From: Rhodobiaceae bacterium
GTDB lineage: Bacteria; Pseudomonadota; Alphaproteobacteria; Parvibaculales; Parvibaculaceae
Direction of reading: 5' to 3'
Assembly: GCA_003330885.1 (NCBI GenBank)
Contig: CP030277.1
Location: 2,840,001 to 2,904,000 of the forward strand
DNA: 64,000 bases
In this document: one piece after another, positions 50,141-60,280 of the stretch
Layout of the letters: each line of letters starts with the position of its first letter
Position numbering within the stretch: position 1 is the first letter of the stretch
Notes under the pieces: model-generated
What the model was told of the DNA's origin: nothing
The model's database searches: none
Seen by the model: only the letters and a program-made list of their open reading frames with translations
Program-made: the position numbers and the translations under genes

Positions 50141-50545
50141 TCAATTGGCGACGCGGCTTTCGGACTGATCATTCGTCACCTGGTCTCTCAACCAGGCACG
50201 TGCCTCCTCAACCTCAACAAATTGCCGTTGCGGAAAGGGGCTGTTTTGGAACTGCATGAACAAATTACCGATCAGCTGGGTCAGTTTACCAGGGGTCAGA
50301 ATGGCGCTTGCGATGGTGAAACTGGCAAGATCATGTTTGGAAAGAACGGCGCCTATCTTCGCAAGGTCAGTGGCAGACTTGGCCTTCACCAGAACGGCAA
50401 TGCGTTCTTCCCCCCATTCTTCCTGAGACCGTTCGACGACATCCTGCACCAGCTCGGCAGTCGCAATCGCTGTCCCATAGTCGATCGTAACGATACCAGG
50501 TTCTTCTTCGACCAAAGTCACATCACCCACGACTGCCTGCTTCAT
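50141..50545 (-). CDS. Small STAS-like protein of unknown function
   Basis: This cytosolic protein of about 134 residues has a strand-helix pattern (DVTLVEEEPGIVTIDYG, then AELVQDVVERSQEEW, then RIAVLVKAKSATDL) that resembles SpoIIAA/STAS-like proteins. LFMQFQNSPFPQRQFVEVEEARAWL at the end resembles their last helix region. No function can be named. ATG 50545 has GGGAGAGAG upstream and was preferred to the start at 50596. Confidence 0.7.
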   Translation of the reverse strand: MKQAVVGDVTLVEEEPGIVTIDYGTAIATAELVQDVVERSQEEWGEERIAVLVKAKSATDLAKIGAVLSKHDLASFTIASAILTPGKLTQLIGNLFMQFQNSPFPQRQFVEVEEARAWLRDQVTNDQSESRVAN

Positions 50546-50637
50546 ACATCTCTCTCCCATTCGCCCACAGCCGTGTTTTACCTTATTCTGACGCAAATTT
50601 CCCCCAGCCTGTTGGACGGCGCTAAATCTGGCTCACC

Positions 50638-51483
50638 ATGGACCCATCCTTCTGCGTTATCGAAAAAAATAGAGTATTACTCCAAGATCGCGAGACTGAT
50701 GTCTTTCCCCTTTACAGCATCACCAAGACGATTATTGCCGCGCTCATTTTCGATTTGGGTCTGGAAATTGACAGACCTGCCTCTCACTGGTTGGACGAAA
50801 GCTGGCTCCCGCGGGGAAACGAGATCAACCTGCAGCACCTACTGACCCACACGTCTGGTCTACGTGATTATTTCAGCGTTGCCACCTATCACGCCGCCGT
50901 TCAGAACGGTGGAACAGCATGGTCCGACAATGAATTCGCCCAACATACAGTGAGGCAGCCGCTTTTGTTCGAACCAGGACAGGGTTGGGCCTACTCAAAT
51001 CCAGGCTATTGGGCGCTAAAACGGGTCTGCGAACTGGAAAGCGGCATGAGTTTTACCGCCCTCGTCAGAAAACACATCAACCATGGCCTCCTACTACCAT
51101 CGCTCAAAGCTGTGAGCGGCCTCTTTTCCGAAGACCTTCCTCAATACGAAGCAGGCTGGGTATGGCATGGCCTGGTCTGTGGCAATGCCTGCGATACCGC
51201 TCAGTTTATGGCGTCAGATCTTGTATCCAGGCTCGCCCGCCAGCTCGTGCCCGTGCCCAATGCAGGTCCGACCTTTCCAGATGCGGCCTATGGTCTGGGG
51301 GTGATGGGAGATTTGAGCGGCACCAATTACGGACACAATGGCAGCGGTCCGGGCTTCAGCACATCCTGCTTTCACTTTCCAAAGTCGGGCATCACGGTAA
51401 GCTGTTTGTTGCCATATGACGGTCCAGAGGATGCGGCCTATGCAAAGATGCAGGCACTAGCCAAACAGTTTGGCGCAATCTAG
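50638..51483 (+). CDS. Serine hydrolase, class C beta-lactamase fold
   Basis: The 281-residue protein has SITK (catalytic Ser and Lys near residues 28-31), LLTHTSGLRDYF, YSNPGYW (the YxN motif) and GHNGSGPGFS (HxG near the end), the three penicillin-binding elements in order. It lacks a signal peptide and is shorter than true AmpC, so it is more likely a cytosolic esterase or peptidase than a beta-lactamase. The stop overlaps the open frame of the next gene, a TetR regulator. Confidence 0.82.
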   Translation: MDPSFCVIEKNRVLLQDRETDVFPLYSITKTIIAALIFDLGLEIDRPASHWLDESWLPRGNEINLQHLLTHTSGLRDYFSVATYHAAVQNGGTAWSDNEFAQHTVRQPLLFEPGQGWAYSNPGYWALKRVCELESGMSFTALVRKHINHGLLLPSLKAVSGLFSEDLPQYEAGWVWHGLVCGNACDTAQFMASDLVSRLARQLVPVPNAGPTFPDAAYGLGVMGDLSGTNYGHNGSGPGFSTSCFHFPKSGITVSCLLPYDGPEDAAYAKMQALAKQFGAI

Positions 51484-51532
51484 CGAACCTCCTGGCTTGC
51501 AAAGTGAATATCTTAGAGCAATACTCCAGCCT

Positions 51533-52117
51533 ATGGTGTCGAAAGAAAGCAAAACCTATCTTGCCGGCGTCGCAGCAGCGAAAAGGCTCTTTTCAGAGCG
51601 TGGTTACGACGCCGTCTCGACCGCCGAAATTCGCCAAGCCGCTGGCATGTCGAACGGCAGCCTCTTCCACCATTTTGAGAACAAGGAAGGCATAGCCGTA
51701 GCGGTTTTTGTGACTCTTGTGCGTACCTATCAGGCGGAAATCGCCGAAAAGCTCGCGCCCACACGGCGCGCAGCAGATGGCATCGAGGCCTTCATTCGCG
51801 CCCATAACCTCTGGATCGAACGCGACCCGGACGGCGCTCGAATTCTCTTTAACGGCCACCATCCAAGCTGGAGCGAAACAGCGCTGAAAAGGATCAGGGC
51901 TGAAAACCAGGGCTTTGGACAGACGCTTCAGAACTGGAAAAACAATCTGGAAGACAAGGAGCGCCTTCAGAACTGGAGTCTTGCTCTAATTCTGGCGACA
52001 TTGGTCGGGCCAACACAGGTCATGTGCCGCGCCTGGCTCTCAGGACAGTCGAAGGTTCCACCGAGTGAAAACATCGAAAACCTCGTAAAACTGGCACAAA
52101 AGGCTCTGCTTTCATAA
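51533..52117 (+). CDS. TetR-family transcriptional regulator
   Basis: The regulator has about 194 residues. The helix-turn-helix is canonical: FSERGYDAVSTAEIRQAAGM followed by SNGSLFHHFENKEGIA. A C-terminal helical ligand domain follows. ATG 51533 is chosen; the open frame reaches back to 51470, inside the serine hydrolase, with no better ribosome site. Its closeness to the hydrolase gene suggests control of that gene. Confidence 0.85.
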   Translation: MVSKESKTYLAGVAAAKRLFSERGYDAVSTAEIRQAAGMSNGSLFHHFENKEGIAVAVFVTLVRTYQAEIAEKLAPTRRAADGIEAFIRAHNLWIERDPDGARILFNGHHPSWSETALKRIRAENQGFGQTLQNWKNNLEDKERLQNWSLALILATLVGPTQVMCRAWLSGQSKVPPSENIENLVKLAQKALLS

Positions 52118-52199
52118 AGCGTGTCGAGACACTCCCCGTAGAGCAGGCATCTCTGAAACTTGGTTCCCTGACAATGGGCATCCATATTGGAGTGTAGCT

Positions 52200-53105
52200 C
52201 TAGTTGGACATCTCCTGTGCACAAACATCGATCAAAGGACCAAGGGCTGCTTGCTCACCTGCCTCAACCAACCCATCAGCACCCGCCGCCTGACGTACCG
52301 CATCTTCAAGACAGACAGTCAGCGCGTCCTCAGACGACGGAGCTGCGCCGGGGTCATAGCGTAACCCAACCGCAATCAAGCCGCCCTGGCCATCTGGCCC
52401 ATATTCCCTGGTAACAGCCGAGCAGCAAATCGCACATGAAGAAGCCTGGCCAAATGCCTCGCCAAATCTGGCTTTTCCAGCTTCCCATTGGGCATCGAAG
52501 GGCAGATCAGCGAACGGCTCTATCATAATGTCCCAGGGCGTCATGTTGGCACTGGCGATCAGGTCACTGTCTGCACCAAGGCGCGTGCCTCCGAGCCCGC
52601 CATTACACCGATCCCCAAAAGCGTGGACTTTGATATCAGAAAGCCCTCCACCCTGAGACCTAAGGCGTCCAGTGATCAACGAACCAAATACGCCCGATCC
52701 GCCCCAATTATCATATGCTTCAAGGGCAAGCCGCCCGTCATCAGACATGAGAGCAAGCCGCACTCCGGAGTACCGGCGATCAAAATCAGCATCGCCAGGC
52801 TCTCCACGTTGGAGTGATACTCTAATCCAATCACCATCGATCTCTGTTTCGGCATCCTCGGGAGAGCAATCAACAAGGGAAATGCGGGCAGGCGCTTCAG
52901 GCGCATCTGGTGATACCGACACATCCAGGAGCGGCCAGAGACAGGCCGGATCGATCGCGACCGCTTTAGCCTCATCTGACGCGGGAGCCACCTTCTCCGC
53001 CAAAGCTCCCTCAGTGTCTTCAACAAAATAGGCGCCAAACCCCAGAAACAGGCCGACCACGGCAACGACAATCAATACACCGCCAATGGCAACAAGACGT
53101 CCCAT
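52200..53105 (-). CDS. Membrane-anchored protein of unknown function
   Basis: The 301 residues have an N-terminal transmembrane segment (about 4-27) and a mostly acidic soluble part, probably periplasmic. There are several cysteines, including SSCAICCS near residue 229 and a late CLEDAV and DVCAQE, which could form disulfides or bind metal. No family was recognised. The start has GAGGTTTT just upstream. Confidence 0.72.
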   Translation of the reverse strand: MGRLVAIGGVLIVVAVVGLFLGFGAYFVEDTEGALAEKVAPASDEAKAVAIDPACLWPLLDVSVSPDAPEAPARISLVDCSPEDAETEIDGDWIRVSLQRGEPGDADFDRRYSGVRLALMSDDGRLALEAYDNWGGSGVFGSLITGRLRSQGGGLSDIKVHAFGDRCNGGLGGTRLGADSDLIASANMTPWDIMIEPFADLPFDAQWEAGKARFGEAFGQASSCAICCSAVTREYGPDGQGGLIAVGLRYDPGAAPSSEDALTVCLEDAVRQAAGADGLVEAGEQAALGPLIDVCAQEMSN

Positions 53106-53131
53106 AAAACCTCGTAGAAAACGGTCTCAAC

Positions 53132-54181
53132 CTACTTCGGCATCAAGACCCAATAGTCGAGATCCAACACCACACCCTCATCATACCCCTTGTCTGCCGG
53201 ACCGGGGAATGAGGCACAGGGCAGATCCTTCGTGGCGATGGTCCGCAAGCGAAGCGCGCCAAGATCAGACCGCCCGTCAAGCTCAACGCACTCGAGAACC
53301 TCAGACCAGGCAAAGACCGTGTCGCCTCCAAAGCAAGGCGCCACATGTCGCCCACCATTGATTGCTGCAATCAGGAACGCGTTTCCCAATCCGTTAAACG
53401 TCAGCGCCCGGGCCAAGGAGATCACGTGCCCACCATACATGAGCCGTCGCCCAAACCGCCCCTGGCCTTCTGTGAACTGGTTGAAATGCACCTTCGCCGT
53501 ATTCTGATAAAGCCGCGTCGCCATCATGTGTTCAGCTTCTTCAATGGTCACGCCATCCACATGATCGATCTTCTCACCAACCTGATAATCCCCCCACCGG
53601 TGGGCAGAGCCAGAAAGCTGAGTATCAATGCCGGAGAAACCCGTCGCAGCTGGCAATGCAAAGTGTTTGGGTTCCACCACCTTCGGAAGGTTTGGCACAT
53701 CCTCTTCCGGCGCAGGAGAGGCTTCGTCCCGCTTGCGCACCATCACCCAGCGCACATAGTCGAGCACATTGTCGCCTGACTGGCTTGACCCGGTTGAGCG
53801 CACATAGACCACGCCGGTCTTGCCATTAGAGTTTTCTTTAAGGCCGATCACCTTCGAGACTGTTGTGATCGTATCACCAGGGAAGACGGGTTTAAGGAAC
53901 CGGCAATCCGCATAGCCGAGGTTTGCCACTGCGTTCAAAGAAATATCCGGCACCGTTTTGCCGAAAACGAAATGAAAGGCAAGCATATCGTCGATAGGGG
54001 CTTGGGCGTATCCCACCTGCTGCGCAAATGCATCAGACGACTGCAGAGCAAATCGCATCGGGAACAAGCTGTTGTAAACAGCAACATCACCGGCGGTAAT
54101 TGTCCGCGGCGTGGCATGGGTCAATACTTGACCGACGCTGAAATCCTCAAAAAAATTTCCTGAACCCGTCTTGTCGCTCAT
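53132..54181 (-). CDS. mch: MaoC-family dehydratase, mesaconyl-CoA hydratase-like
   Basis: The 349-residue protein has two hot-dog domains. FFEDFSVGQVLTHATPRTIT and FPMRFALQSSDAFA form the first; the second has VHFNQFTEGQGRFGRRLMYGGHVISLARALTFNG. Length and layout match mesaconyl-CoA (2-methylfumaryl-CoA) hydratase of the ethylmalonyl-CoA pathway, which interconverts mesaconyl-CoA and beta-methylmalyl-CoA. A CitE/malyl-CoA-type gene two genes upstream on the same strand supports this. Other MaoC activities remain possible. Confidence 0.78.
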   Translation of the reverse strand: MSDKTGSGNFFEDFSVGQVLTHATPRTITAGDVAVYNSLFPMRFALQSSDAFAQQVGYAQAPIDDMLAFHFVFGKTVPDISLNAVANLGYADCRFLKPVFPGDTITTVSKVIGLKENSNGKTGVVYVRSTGSSQSGDNVLDYVRWVMVRKRDEASPAPEEDVPNLPKVVEPKHFALPAATGFSGIDTQLSGSAHRWGDYQVGEKIDHVDGVTIEEAEHMMATRLYQNTAKVHFNQFTEGQGRFGRRLMYGGHVISLARALTFNGLGNAFLIAAINGGRHVAPCFGGDTVFAWSEVLECVELDGRSDLGALRLRTIATKDLPCASFPGPADKGYDEGVVLDLDYWVLMPK

Positions 54182-54284
54182 CGCCGTTCTGCCTCTAAAC
54201 TGCTCACCATTAGCTGCAGCCTATATCAGCCTCCAGCGGACCTGTACACAGACCCTGATCCGTCCCAGTGAGCCCTAGGCGCCT

Positions 54285-54800
54285 TTAGCCTTGAGGTTCC
54301 ACAAAATCCTCAGGAGAAAACTGCTGCGCCGTATCCTCATCAATGTAGCGCATGGTTCCCTCTGCCCAGACACCGATCTTTCCAATAGTGGGAAAACGCG
54401 ACATGTCTGTTGGTGTGCGTTCTCCACCCATCAGATAAACCAGATCAGCCTCGCCGGTATTGTAAAGCTGGTGAACTGCCCCATCGATCGGAAAGCCAAC
54501 ATAGTCGCCCGGCCCAACGGCAACGCGCTCTTCGTCAATTTCCATCTCCCCATTTCCTTCAAGGATGAAGACAAACTCTTCTTGAGCACTATGGGAGTGG
54601 GGAACAAAACTCTCTCGACCTGGCGGAATGCGTCCAAGCCCAAGCTGCGCACGTTGCATCCCAACACGATCAGACAGAGGCACAAACGAAATTGCCGAAT
54701 TGGGGTTGAGCGGATGCGTGAAGGAATAGATCTCCGCCGGTTTCAGCTCCGCCGTTCGGATCACATATTCTTCCGCAGTCGGCTTCTTGGTCTCACCCAT
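54285..54800 (-). CDS. Cupin-domain protein
   Basis: This 171-residue single cupin has a metal motif PHSHSAQEEFVFILEGNGEMEI (His-x-His and Glu), followed by GPGDYVGFPIDGAVHQLYN with the second-motif His. The function is unknown. It lies between the mesaconyl-CoA-hydratase-like and CitE-like genes in the same direction. The ATG has GGGAGCGAGATC upstream. Confidence 0.83.
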   Translation of the reverse strand: MGETKKPTAEEYVIRTAELKPAEIYSFTHPLNPNSAISFVPLSDRVGMQRAQLGLGRIPPGRESFVPHSHSAQEEFVFILEGNGEMEIDEERVAVGPGDYVGFPIDGAVHQLYNTGEADLVYLMGGERTPTDMSRFPTIGKIGVWAEGTMRYIDEDTAQQFSPEDFVEPQG

Positions 54801-54864
54801 GATCTCGCTCCCATTGATCGATGCAGCATCACACCATAAGAGAACGTATCATGAACAATTGTAC

Positions 54865-55752
54865 TCAACCAGCAGCTTCTAACTCGGCAATCGCATCTGC
54901 AATCGAAACCACACGCTCGGCGATTTCCGCATGGAGCAGCTCAACCATCTTGCCATCCACCTTGATGACGCCTTTGCCCGCATTTTCGGGCTGTTTGAAG
55001 GCCTCGATCACCTGACGTGAAAATGCAACCTCATCATCATCCGGCGAGAAGATCTTATTGCAGGGTCCCACCTGGCTTGGATGGATCAACGTCTTGCCAT
55101 CTAGACCCAGATCCCGACCCTGCTCACAGATCGCTGCAAAGCCGCTCTCGTCCTTAATGTCATTATAGACACCATCAAGGATCGTGATCCCATAGGCACG
55201 AGCTGCCAACATGCAAAGGCCAAGCGACGTCACCATCGGCAACCGGTCTGGCGTATGTGCACAACGCAGCTCTTTAGCAATGTCGTTTGTGCCCATGACC
55301 CAGGTCGTCATGCGGGTCTCTGACGCCGTTGCCGCAATTGCCTGTGCTTGCAACATGGCGAGCGGTGTTTCCATCATCGCCCAAAGCTGAAGCCCCTCAC
55401 CAGCCCCAGCCCTATCAAGAAGCGCAGACGCTTCACGCACATCCTCAGCAGAGCTGATCTTCGGAACGAGAATGGCATCGGGCCCAGCAGCAACTGCCGC
55501 TTCAATGTCTGCCCCGCCCCACTCAGTAGAAAGGGCATTCACCCGAATGATGATCTCACGCTTACCATAGCCGCCCTGCTTGACCGCATCGCAGACCTGG
55601 GCTCGTGCTTCAGCTTTGACGTCCGGCGCCACAGCATCCTCCAGATCAAGAATAAGGGCATCAGCAGGAATGGAGCGCGCCTTCTCCAGCGCGCGCGCAT
55701 TTGATCCTGGCATGTAAAGGACAGAACGGCGTGGACGGGCGGCAGAGGTCAT
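54865..55752 (-). CDS. CitE-like CoA ester lyase / malyl-CoA thioesterase
   Basis: This is a 295-residue TIM-barrel protein of the HpcH/HpaI-CitE family. RRSVLYMPGSNARALEKAR, the Mg-binding LDLEDAVAPDVK, IIIRVNALSTEW and MMETPLAML are present. The sequence is closer in style to short CitE/Mcl2 proteins (malyl-CoA thioesterase or lyase, about 290 residues) than to Mcl1. With the hydratase-like gene it could complete the malyl/methylmalyl-CoA steps of glyoxylate assimilation. The exact reaction is open. Confidence 0.8.
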   Translation of the reverse strand: MTSAARPRRSVLYMPGSNARALEKARSIPADALILDLEDAVAPDVKAEARAQVCDAVKQGGYGKREIIIRVNALSTEWGGADIEAAVAAGPDAILVPKISSAEDVREASALLDRAGAGEGLQLWAMMETPLAMLQAQAIAATASETRMTTWVMGTNDIAKELRCAHTPDRLPMVTSLGLCMLAARAYGITILDGVYNDIKDESGFAAICEQGRDLGLDGKTLIHPSQVGPCNKIFSPDDDEVAFSRQVIEAFKQPENAGKGVIKVDGKMVELLHAEIAERVVSIADAIAELEAAG

Positions 55753-55984
55753 GAGGAAGTCTCCAGACAGAAGGTGGTATGAATTGGGCGCAGACTAGTG
55801 AGCTTGCAGCAATGTGCCAAGCGTGAAACCGCTGGATATTGGGATGTGCCTGGGAGGATTGATTTCTCAAAAAACCCTCTCAGTTTCAAGGTTATAGCAC
55901 TTCGGCTTAGATCAAAAGTTTAACTTGGGTGAAACACTTATTCTGCCAAAGTGACAGTGGTGGCAACGACTCTGTGAGGTAGAC

Positions 55985-58006
55985 ATGGATCTAGCGTCCT
56001 CATTCGGTGCTATCGCAGCATCGCTGACCGACGGTTTCGTGACGATTGATGAACAAGGCATCATCGCGGCCATCAATCCCGCCGTAGAAGAAATATTCGG
56101 CTATAGCGACCAGGAACTTCTTGGCAAAAACATCTCTGTACTCATGTCTGCACGACACGCAGTCAAACATCAGGCGCATCTTGATGCATCAACTGTGGGG
56201 AAGAGGGGCCGACCTCTCACACCTGACAGAACGCTGCCTGGGAAGAAAAAAGATGGCACAATCATCCCGGTTTCGATCAAAGTTTTCTCTCTTCCCGGCG
56301 ACAAAGATACAAAGTTCTTCCTCGGTCTGATTACAGACCAATCAGCTGACGAGGCACTAAAAGAAGAGCGTCACAAGACGGAGCTCCTGTACCGAAACAT
56401 CGATCTTTTGGAGGGAGTAGGACTCTGGCGCTTCAACATCGCAAGTGACCTCCTAGAGTGGACAGACCAAGTCTATAAAATTCACGGTCTTCACCGGGAG
56501 AGCTTCACCCCCACCATCCAGTCGGCCCTTGAGCAATATCACCCCGATGACCAGGAGACGGTCAGCGCGTCCATCTTAGAAGCCATCAACAAAGGCGAAA
56601 GCTTCGAATTTCGTGCGCGCCTGGTTCGACCGGACCTGTCCATTTGCCACGTTCGCTCCAGCGGACAAAGTGAGCTTGATTCTGATGGAAACCCGATATC
56701 GATTTTCGGAACCTATGTAGACATCACAAAAGAACAGGAGCTCGCCGCTCAATTCGAACGCCAAGCCTATTCGCTGCAAAAGTTGTCAGACGAATTAGAA
56801 ACTGCAAAAGAAAAGGCAGAGGCAGCAAGTGAAACCAAATCTGCCTTTCTCGCAAACATGAGCCACGAGGTACGAACGCCCCTAAACGGCGTTCTGGGCA
56901 TGATCTCTCTCCTTGAACTTTCGACACTTGATGATCAACAGACCGAATGTATCGATATGGCCAAGCAAGCGGCCTATGCAGCCCTCGAACTGATCAATGA
57001 CCTACTCGATTTCTCGCAAATGGAAGCAGCGAGACTCTCCATCTATCCCGAAGACTTCCTCCTATCTGACCTGCTGGCGAGACTCAGAGTCATGCTCACT
57101 CCCAAGGCAGAGAAAAAGTCGCTAGACCTCTCAATTGAGAGCGACCTCACCGAATGTACCGTCACAGGTGATGCCCTGCGGATTCAGCAGATCCTCATCA
57201 ACCTTGGTGACAACGCCATTAAGTTCACCGAAGCAGGGCACATACATGTCCACCTGTCTCAGTGCAAGGAAACCAAGGGACTCCAGATCACCGTCGAAGA
57301 CACAGGCGAGGGGATGACGCGAGATCAACTGGACCGAATTTTCGATCGCTTCGAACAGCTCGACCCATCCAGCACACGTAGACATGACGGCGTTGGACTT
57401 GGCCTCTCAATCTGCAAAAACCTCATTGATCTGATGGACGGCGACATTCGTGTCGAGTCAACGCTTGGCAATGGAACCTGCTTTTCAGTCACGCTGCCCG
57501 TACCGCTTTCTCACACACAAGCGCCAACCAGGCCGCAGGCAGACAATCAGGTGCCTGACGTCCATGCGGGCCTTAGGATTCTCGCCGCGGAAGACAACGC
57601 CATGAACCAGGAAATACTGAAGCGCCTCTCCAAAGCACTGGATTTTGAGTTGGCCATTGCAGACAACGGCGCTGAAGCTGTTGCGATGTTCTGCCCGGAC
57701 CGGTTTGACATTATTCTTATGGATATCCACATGCCCATAATGGATGGCCTAGAGGCCTCCAAAACCATCCGAGCGACGGGCGCAGAAATACCAATTCTGG
57801 CCCTTACTGCAGACGTCACAAATGACATGGCGGAACGCTTTGCACGCGCGGGCATTAATGGCTTTGTCACAAAACCCTATGAGTTGGGTACCCTTGTTTC
57901 AGAAATTGAGCGGGTGATCGAAGCGACAGACAAAGACATGATAAGAGAGGCCGAGCTCACGCAGCTGCCGCATGAACAATTCGATCAAGCGGCAAGCGCA
58001 AGGTAA
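55985..58006 (+). CDS. PAS-PAS hybrid sensor histidine kinase with receiver
   Basis: The 673 residues comprise PAS 1 (about 5-118), PAS/PAC 2 (about 140-255), a coiled coil, HisKA with His294 ([12 protein letters not shown]), an HATPase ([30 protein letters not shown]) and a receiver domain (about 531-655) with phospho-acceptor Asp580 ([11 protein letters not shown]) and a late Lys (VTKPYE). No membrane helix, so it is cytosolic. Phosphate likely passes from His294 to Asp580 and on to an unseen partner. The 3' end overlaps the convergent Amt-kinase gene by 50 bp. Confidence 0.92.
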   Translation: MDLASSFGAIAASLTDGFVTIDEQGIIAAINPAVEEIFGYSDQELLGKNISVLMSARHAVKHQAHLDASTVGKRGRPLTPDRTLPGKKKDGTIIPVSIKVFSLPGDKDTKFFLGLITDQSADEALKEERHKTELLYRNIDLLEGVGLWRFNIASDLLEWTDQVYKIHGLHRESFTPTIQSALEQYHPDDQETVSASILEAINKGESFEFRARLVRPDLSICHVRSSGQSELDSDGNPISIFGTYVDITKEQELAAQFERQAYSLQKLSDELETAKEKAEAASETKSAFLANMSHEVRTPLNGVLGMISLLELSTLDDQQTECIDMAKQAAYAALELINDLLDFSQMEAARLSIYPEDFLLSDLLARLRVMLTPKAEKKSLDLSIESDLTECTVTGDALRIQQILINLGDNAIKFTEAGHIHVHLSQCKETKGLQITVEDTGEGMTRDQLDRIFDRFEQLDPSSTRRHDGVGLGLSICKNLIDLMDGDIRVESTLGNGTCFSVTLPVPLSHTQAPTRPQADNQVPDVHAGLRILAAEDNAMNQEILKRLSKALDFELAIADNGAEAVAMFCPDRFDIILMDIHMPIMDGLEASKTIRATGAEIPILALTADVTNDMAERFARAGINGFVTKPYELGTLVSEIERVIEATDKDMIREAELTQLPHEQFDQAASAR

Positions 58007-60089
58007 TCGTTGTTCCCTGACCAGGCGACGAATTGATCACAAACGTCGCATCATGAAGCCGTGCCAGTGCAACTGTCAGCGGCAGCCCCAGACCCGTGCC
58101 CTCGGCGGAATAAACTGTTTCATCTGTGGATATCTGCCTGAATGGTTCGAGCGCTTTTGACATATCGTCTTTTGCAATTCCGATCCCCGTATCGCTCACT
58201 TGCAGAGCCACCCGTCCATCAGGTTCAACAAAGGCAGACAAGCGTACCGTGCCTTTCTCTGGCGTAAACTTGACGGCGTTGGATACAAGGTTGAGCACCA
58301 TTTGCCGCATGGCACGCTTATCAGCAATAACGAGCGGCACACCCGGAGCGACAGAAACTTCAAAAGAAACCAGGTCATCGTCGACACGGTGCCGGATCAT
58401 CGACGCGCAAGAGTCAAAGAGATTTCCAAGATCCAATTCATCGTCATCAAGCTCAAAACGGTTCGCTTCAATCTTTGAGAGATCCAGAATGTCATTGATC
58501 AAACTGAGAAGGTGCCGGCTGGAGCTATGAATATCATCCACATATTCCTTGTATTGCGCATTCTCCAGCGGCCCAAAAAGCTCATTATTGATGATCTCTG
58601 AAAATCCGATGATGGCGTTGAGCGGCGTCCTGAGCTCATGGCTCATATTGGCCAGAAACTCTGACTTGGAGGCATTCGCCAGCTCCGCTTTGTCGCGTGC
58701 ATCAATCACCTGTGCGATAGCAGTGTCATTTGCCAGTACTTGCTGTGTAAATCTGTCGAGCACCTTGTTGTAGCGCACCGCAATCTCGCCAGCTTCAGTG
58801 AAATTCTCAACAGGGACATGATTTGAAAAATCACCCCGTCTGCTTTGGTCCTCCATCACATTCAAAAGACTGAGCAATGCTGAATTGGCGCCATGTTCTG
58901 AGACGTTGAGCCCTTCTCGTTCCGCCCGCGAACTCACCCGCAACGGAACAAACGCGTCGATAAAGGCCAGAACCGAAAACGAAACACCAAAAGCATAGGC
59001 GCCTACTGCGGCAACTCCGAGCAACTGAATGCCCAGCTGATCAGTCCGCGCAACGCCCGCACCAAAGAACGAAGTGTCTGCAAACAGGCTGACAGCAATC
59101 GTGCCCCAGATACCGGCCGCAAGATGAACTGGGACTGCACCAACGGCATCATCCACTTCCCAGGTCTCCAGTTGCACGGTCGCCGCAAAGCAAACGACAC
59201 CACCAACAGCACCTATCAATACAGCGTCATAGACAGCAACCATGTTTGCCGAAGCGGTGATCGCCACCAGCCCGGCGAGAACACCATTCAACACCGCATT
59301 TGGATGAGGCCGACCATGTTTCAGCCAGGTAAGCAGGATCGCCGCGCCACCTCCAGCAGCAGCCGCAAGCAGCGTATTGACGAGGACAAGGGGAACCGAT
59401 CCATCGAACGCAAGCGTCGACCCTCCGTTAAACCCAAACCATCCAATGAAGATGAGAAACATGCCAAGCGCCGCCATTGGCATATTGTGCGGCTCGATTT
59501 CTCGGCCCTCGGGTCCAAAACGACCAAGACGCGGGCCGAGTACCAGCACGGCGGCAAGGGCCACCCAACCACCGACTGAATGCACGACCGTAGACCCAGC
59601 AAAATCGATGAAGCCCAACGTCTCCAGCCAACCTTGCGTCTCTGTATTAAGCAGGCTTGCCCATACCCAATGGCCGGTGACCGGATAAATGATCGCTGCA
59701 AGCAGAACGGATGCGATGATGAAACTGCGAAAGGACATGCGTTCTGCAACCGCCCCGGAGAAGATCGTCACCGCAGTGCTGCAAAAGGCCAGCTGGAAAA
59801 AAAAGAAGGCAATCAGCCAAACATCATTTGCCGTTGCATTAAGACCAACGCTTGGAAAGAAACCGCTCGTGCCGATGACACCATTATCCGATGCCCCAAA
59901 CATCAGGCCAAAGCCCACCGCCCAAAACAAGAGGCTCGCAATACAAAAGTCACTGATATTTTTCAGCGCAACATTGATGGAGTTTTTCGCGCGGACGAGG
60001 CCCGTCTCCAAACAGATAAACCCTGCCTGCATTAGCAGAACCAACACCGTGCAGATAACGACCCAGCCAGCATCAATTGTCAGCGGCAT
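57957..60089 (-). CDS. Ammonium transporter - histidine kinase fusion (Amt-HK sensor)
   Basis: The protein has about 710 residues. Residues 1-400 are a full Amt domain with eleven or so helices: the twin pore histidines are His170 (STVVHSVGG) and His322 ([12 protein letters not shown]), Asp162 (FIDFAG) and GWFGFNGGS are in place, and the Amt C-terminal phrase [18 protein letters not shown] is kept. A linker (about 405-455) leads to HisKA with His484 ([12 protein letters not shown]) and an HATPase ([28 protein letters not shown]). There is no receiver. Related Amt-kinases are known as ammonium sensors. ATG 60089 with GAGGG upstream is preferred to TTG 60095. Confidence 0.93.
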   Translation of the reverse strand: MPLTIDAGWVVICTVLVLLMQAGFICLETGLVRAKNSINVALKNISDFCIASLLFWAVGFGLMFGASDNGVIGTSGFFPSVGLNATANDVWLIAFFFFQLAFCSTAVTIFSGAVAERMSFRSFIIASVLLAAIIYPVTGHWVWASLLNTETQGWLETLGFIDFAGSTVVHSVGGWVALAAVLVLGPRLGRFGPEGREIEPHNMPMAALGMFLIFIGWFGFNGGSTLAFDGSVPLVLVNTLLAAAAGGGAAILLTWLKHGRPHPNAVLNGVLAGLVAITASANMVAVYDAVLIGAVGGVVCFAATVQLETWEVDDAVGAVPVHLAAGIWGTIAVSLFADTSFFGAGVARTDQLGIQLLGVAAVGAYAFGVSFSVLAFIDAFVPLRVSSRAEREGLNVSEHGANSALLSLLNVMEDQSRRGDFSNHVPVENFTEAGEIAVRYNKVLDRFTQQVLANDTAIAQVIDARDKAELANASKSEFLANMSHELRTPLNAIIGFSEIINNELFGPLENAQYKEYVDDIHSSSRHLLSLINDILDLSKIEANRFELDDDELDLGNLFDSCASMIRHRVDDDLVSFEVSVAPGVPLVIADKRAMRQMVLNLVSNAVKFTPEKGTVRLSAFVEPDGRVALQVSDTGIGIAKDDMSKALEPFRQISTDETVYSAEGTGLGLPLTVALARLHDATFVINSSPGQGTTITLRLPLDRIVHAAAA

Positions 60090-60219
60090 ACTCAACCCTC
60101 AAGGAACACAAGACGCCGTAACTGGGCGTCGCGAAACAGAGGGCAGGATCACCTTCGAAGCGTTAAGGGCATGAAAATGATCATCTCAATTTGCAGGAAT
60201 GTTGCGATGCAAACACAGA

Positions 60220-60256
60220 AAACGAAAAGGGCCCTGGCCGTTTCTTGCCAGAGCCC
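60220..60256 (-). terminator. Rho-independent terminator of asd
   Basis: On the minus strand GGGCTCTGGC pairs with GCCAGGGCCC (one G-T pair) around an 8-nt loop, and is followed by TTTTCGTTTT. It lies 24 bp after the asd stop. Confidence 0.92.
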
Positions 60257-60280
60257 TAACGATTGAATTGTCTTTAAGCG

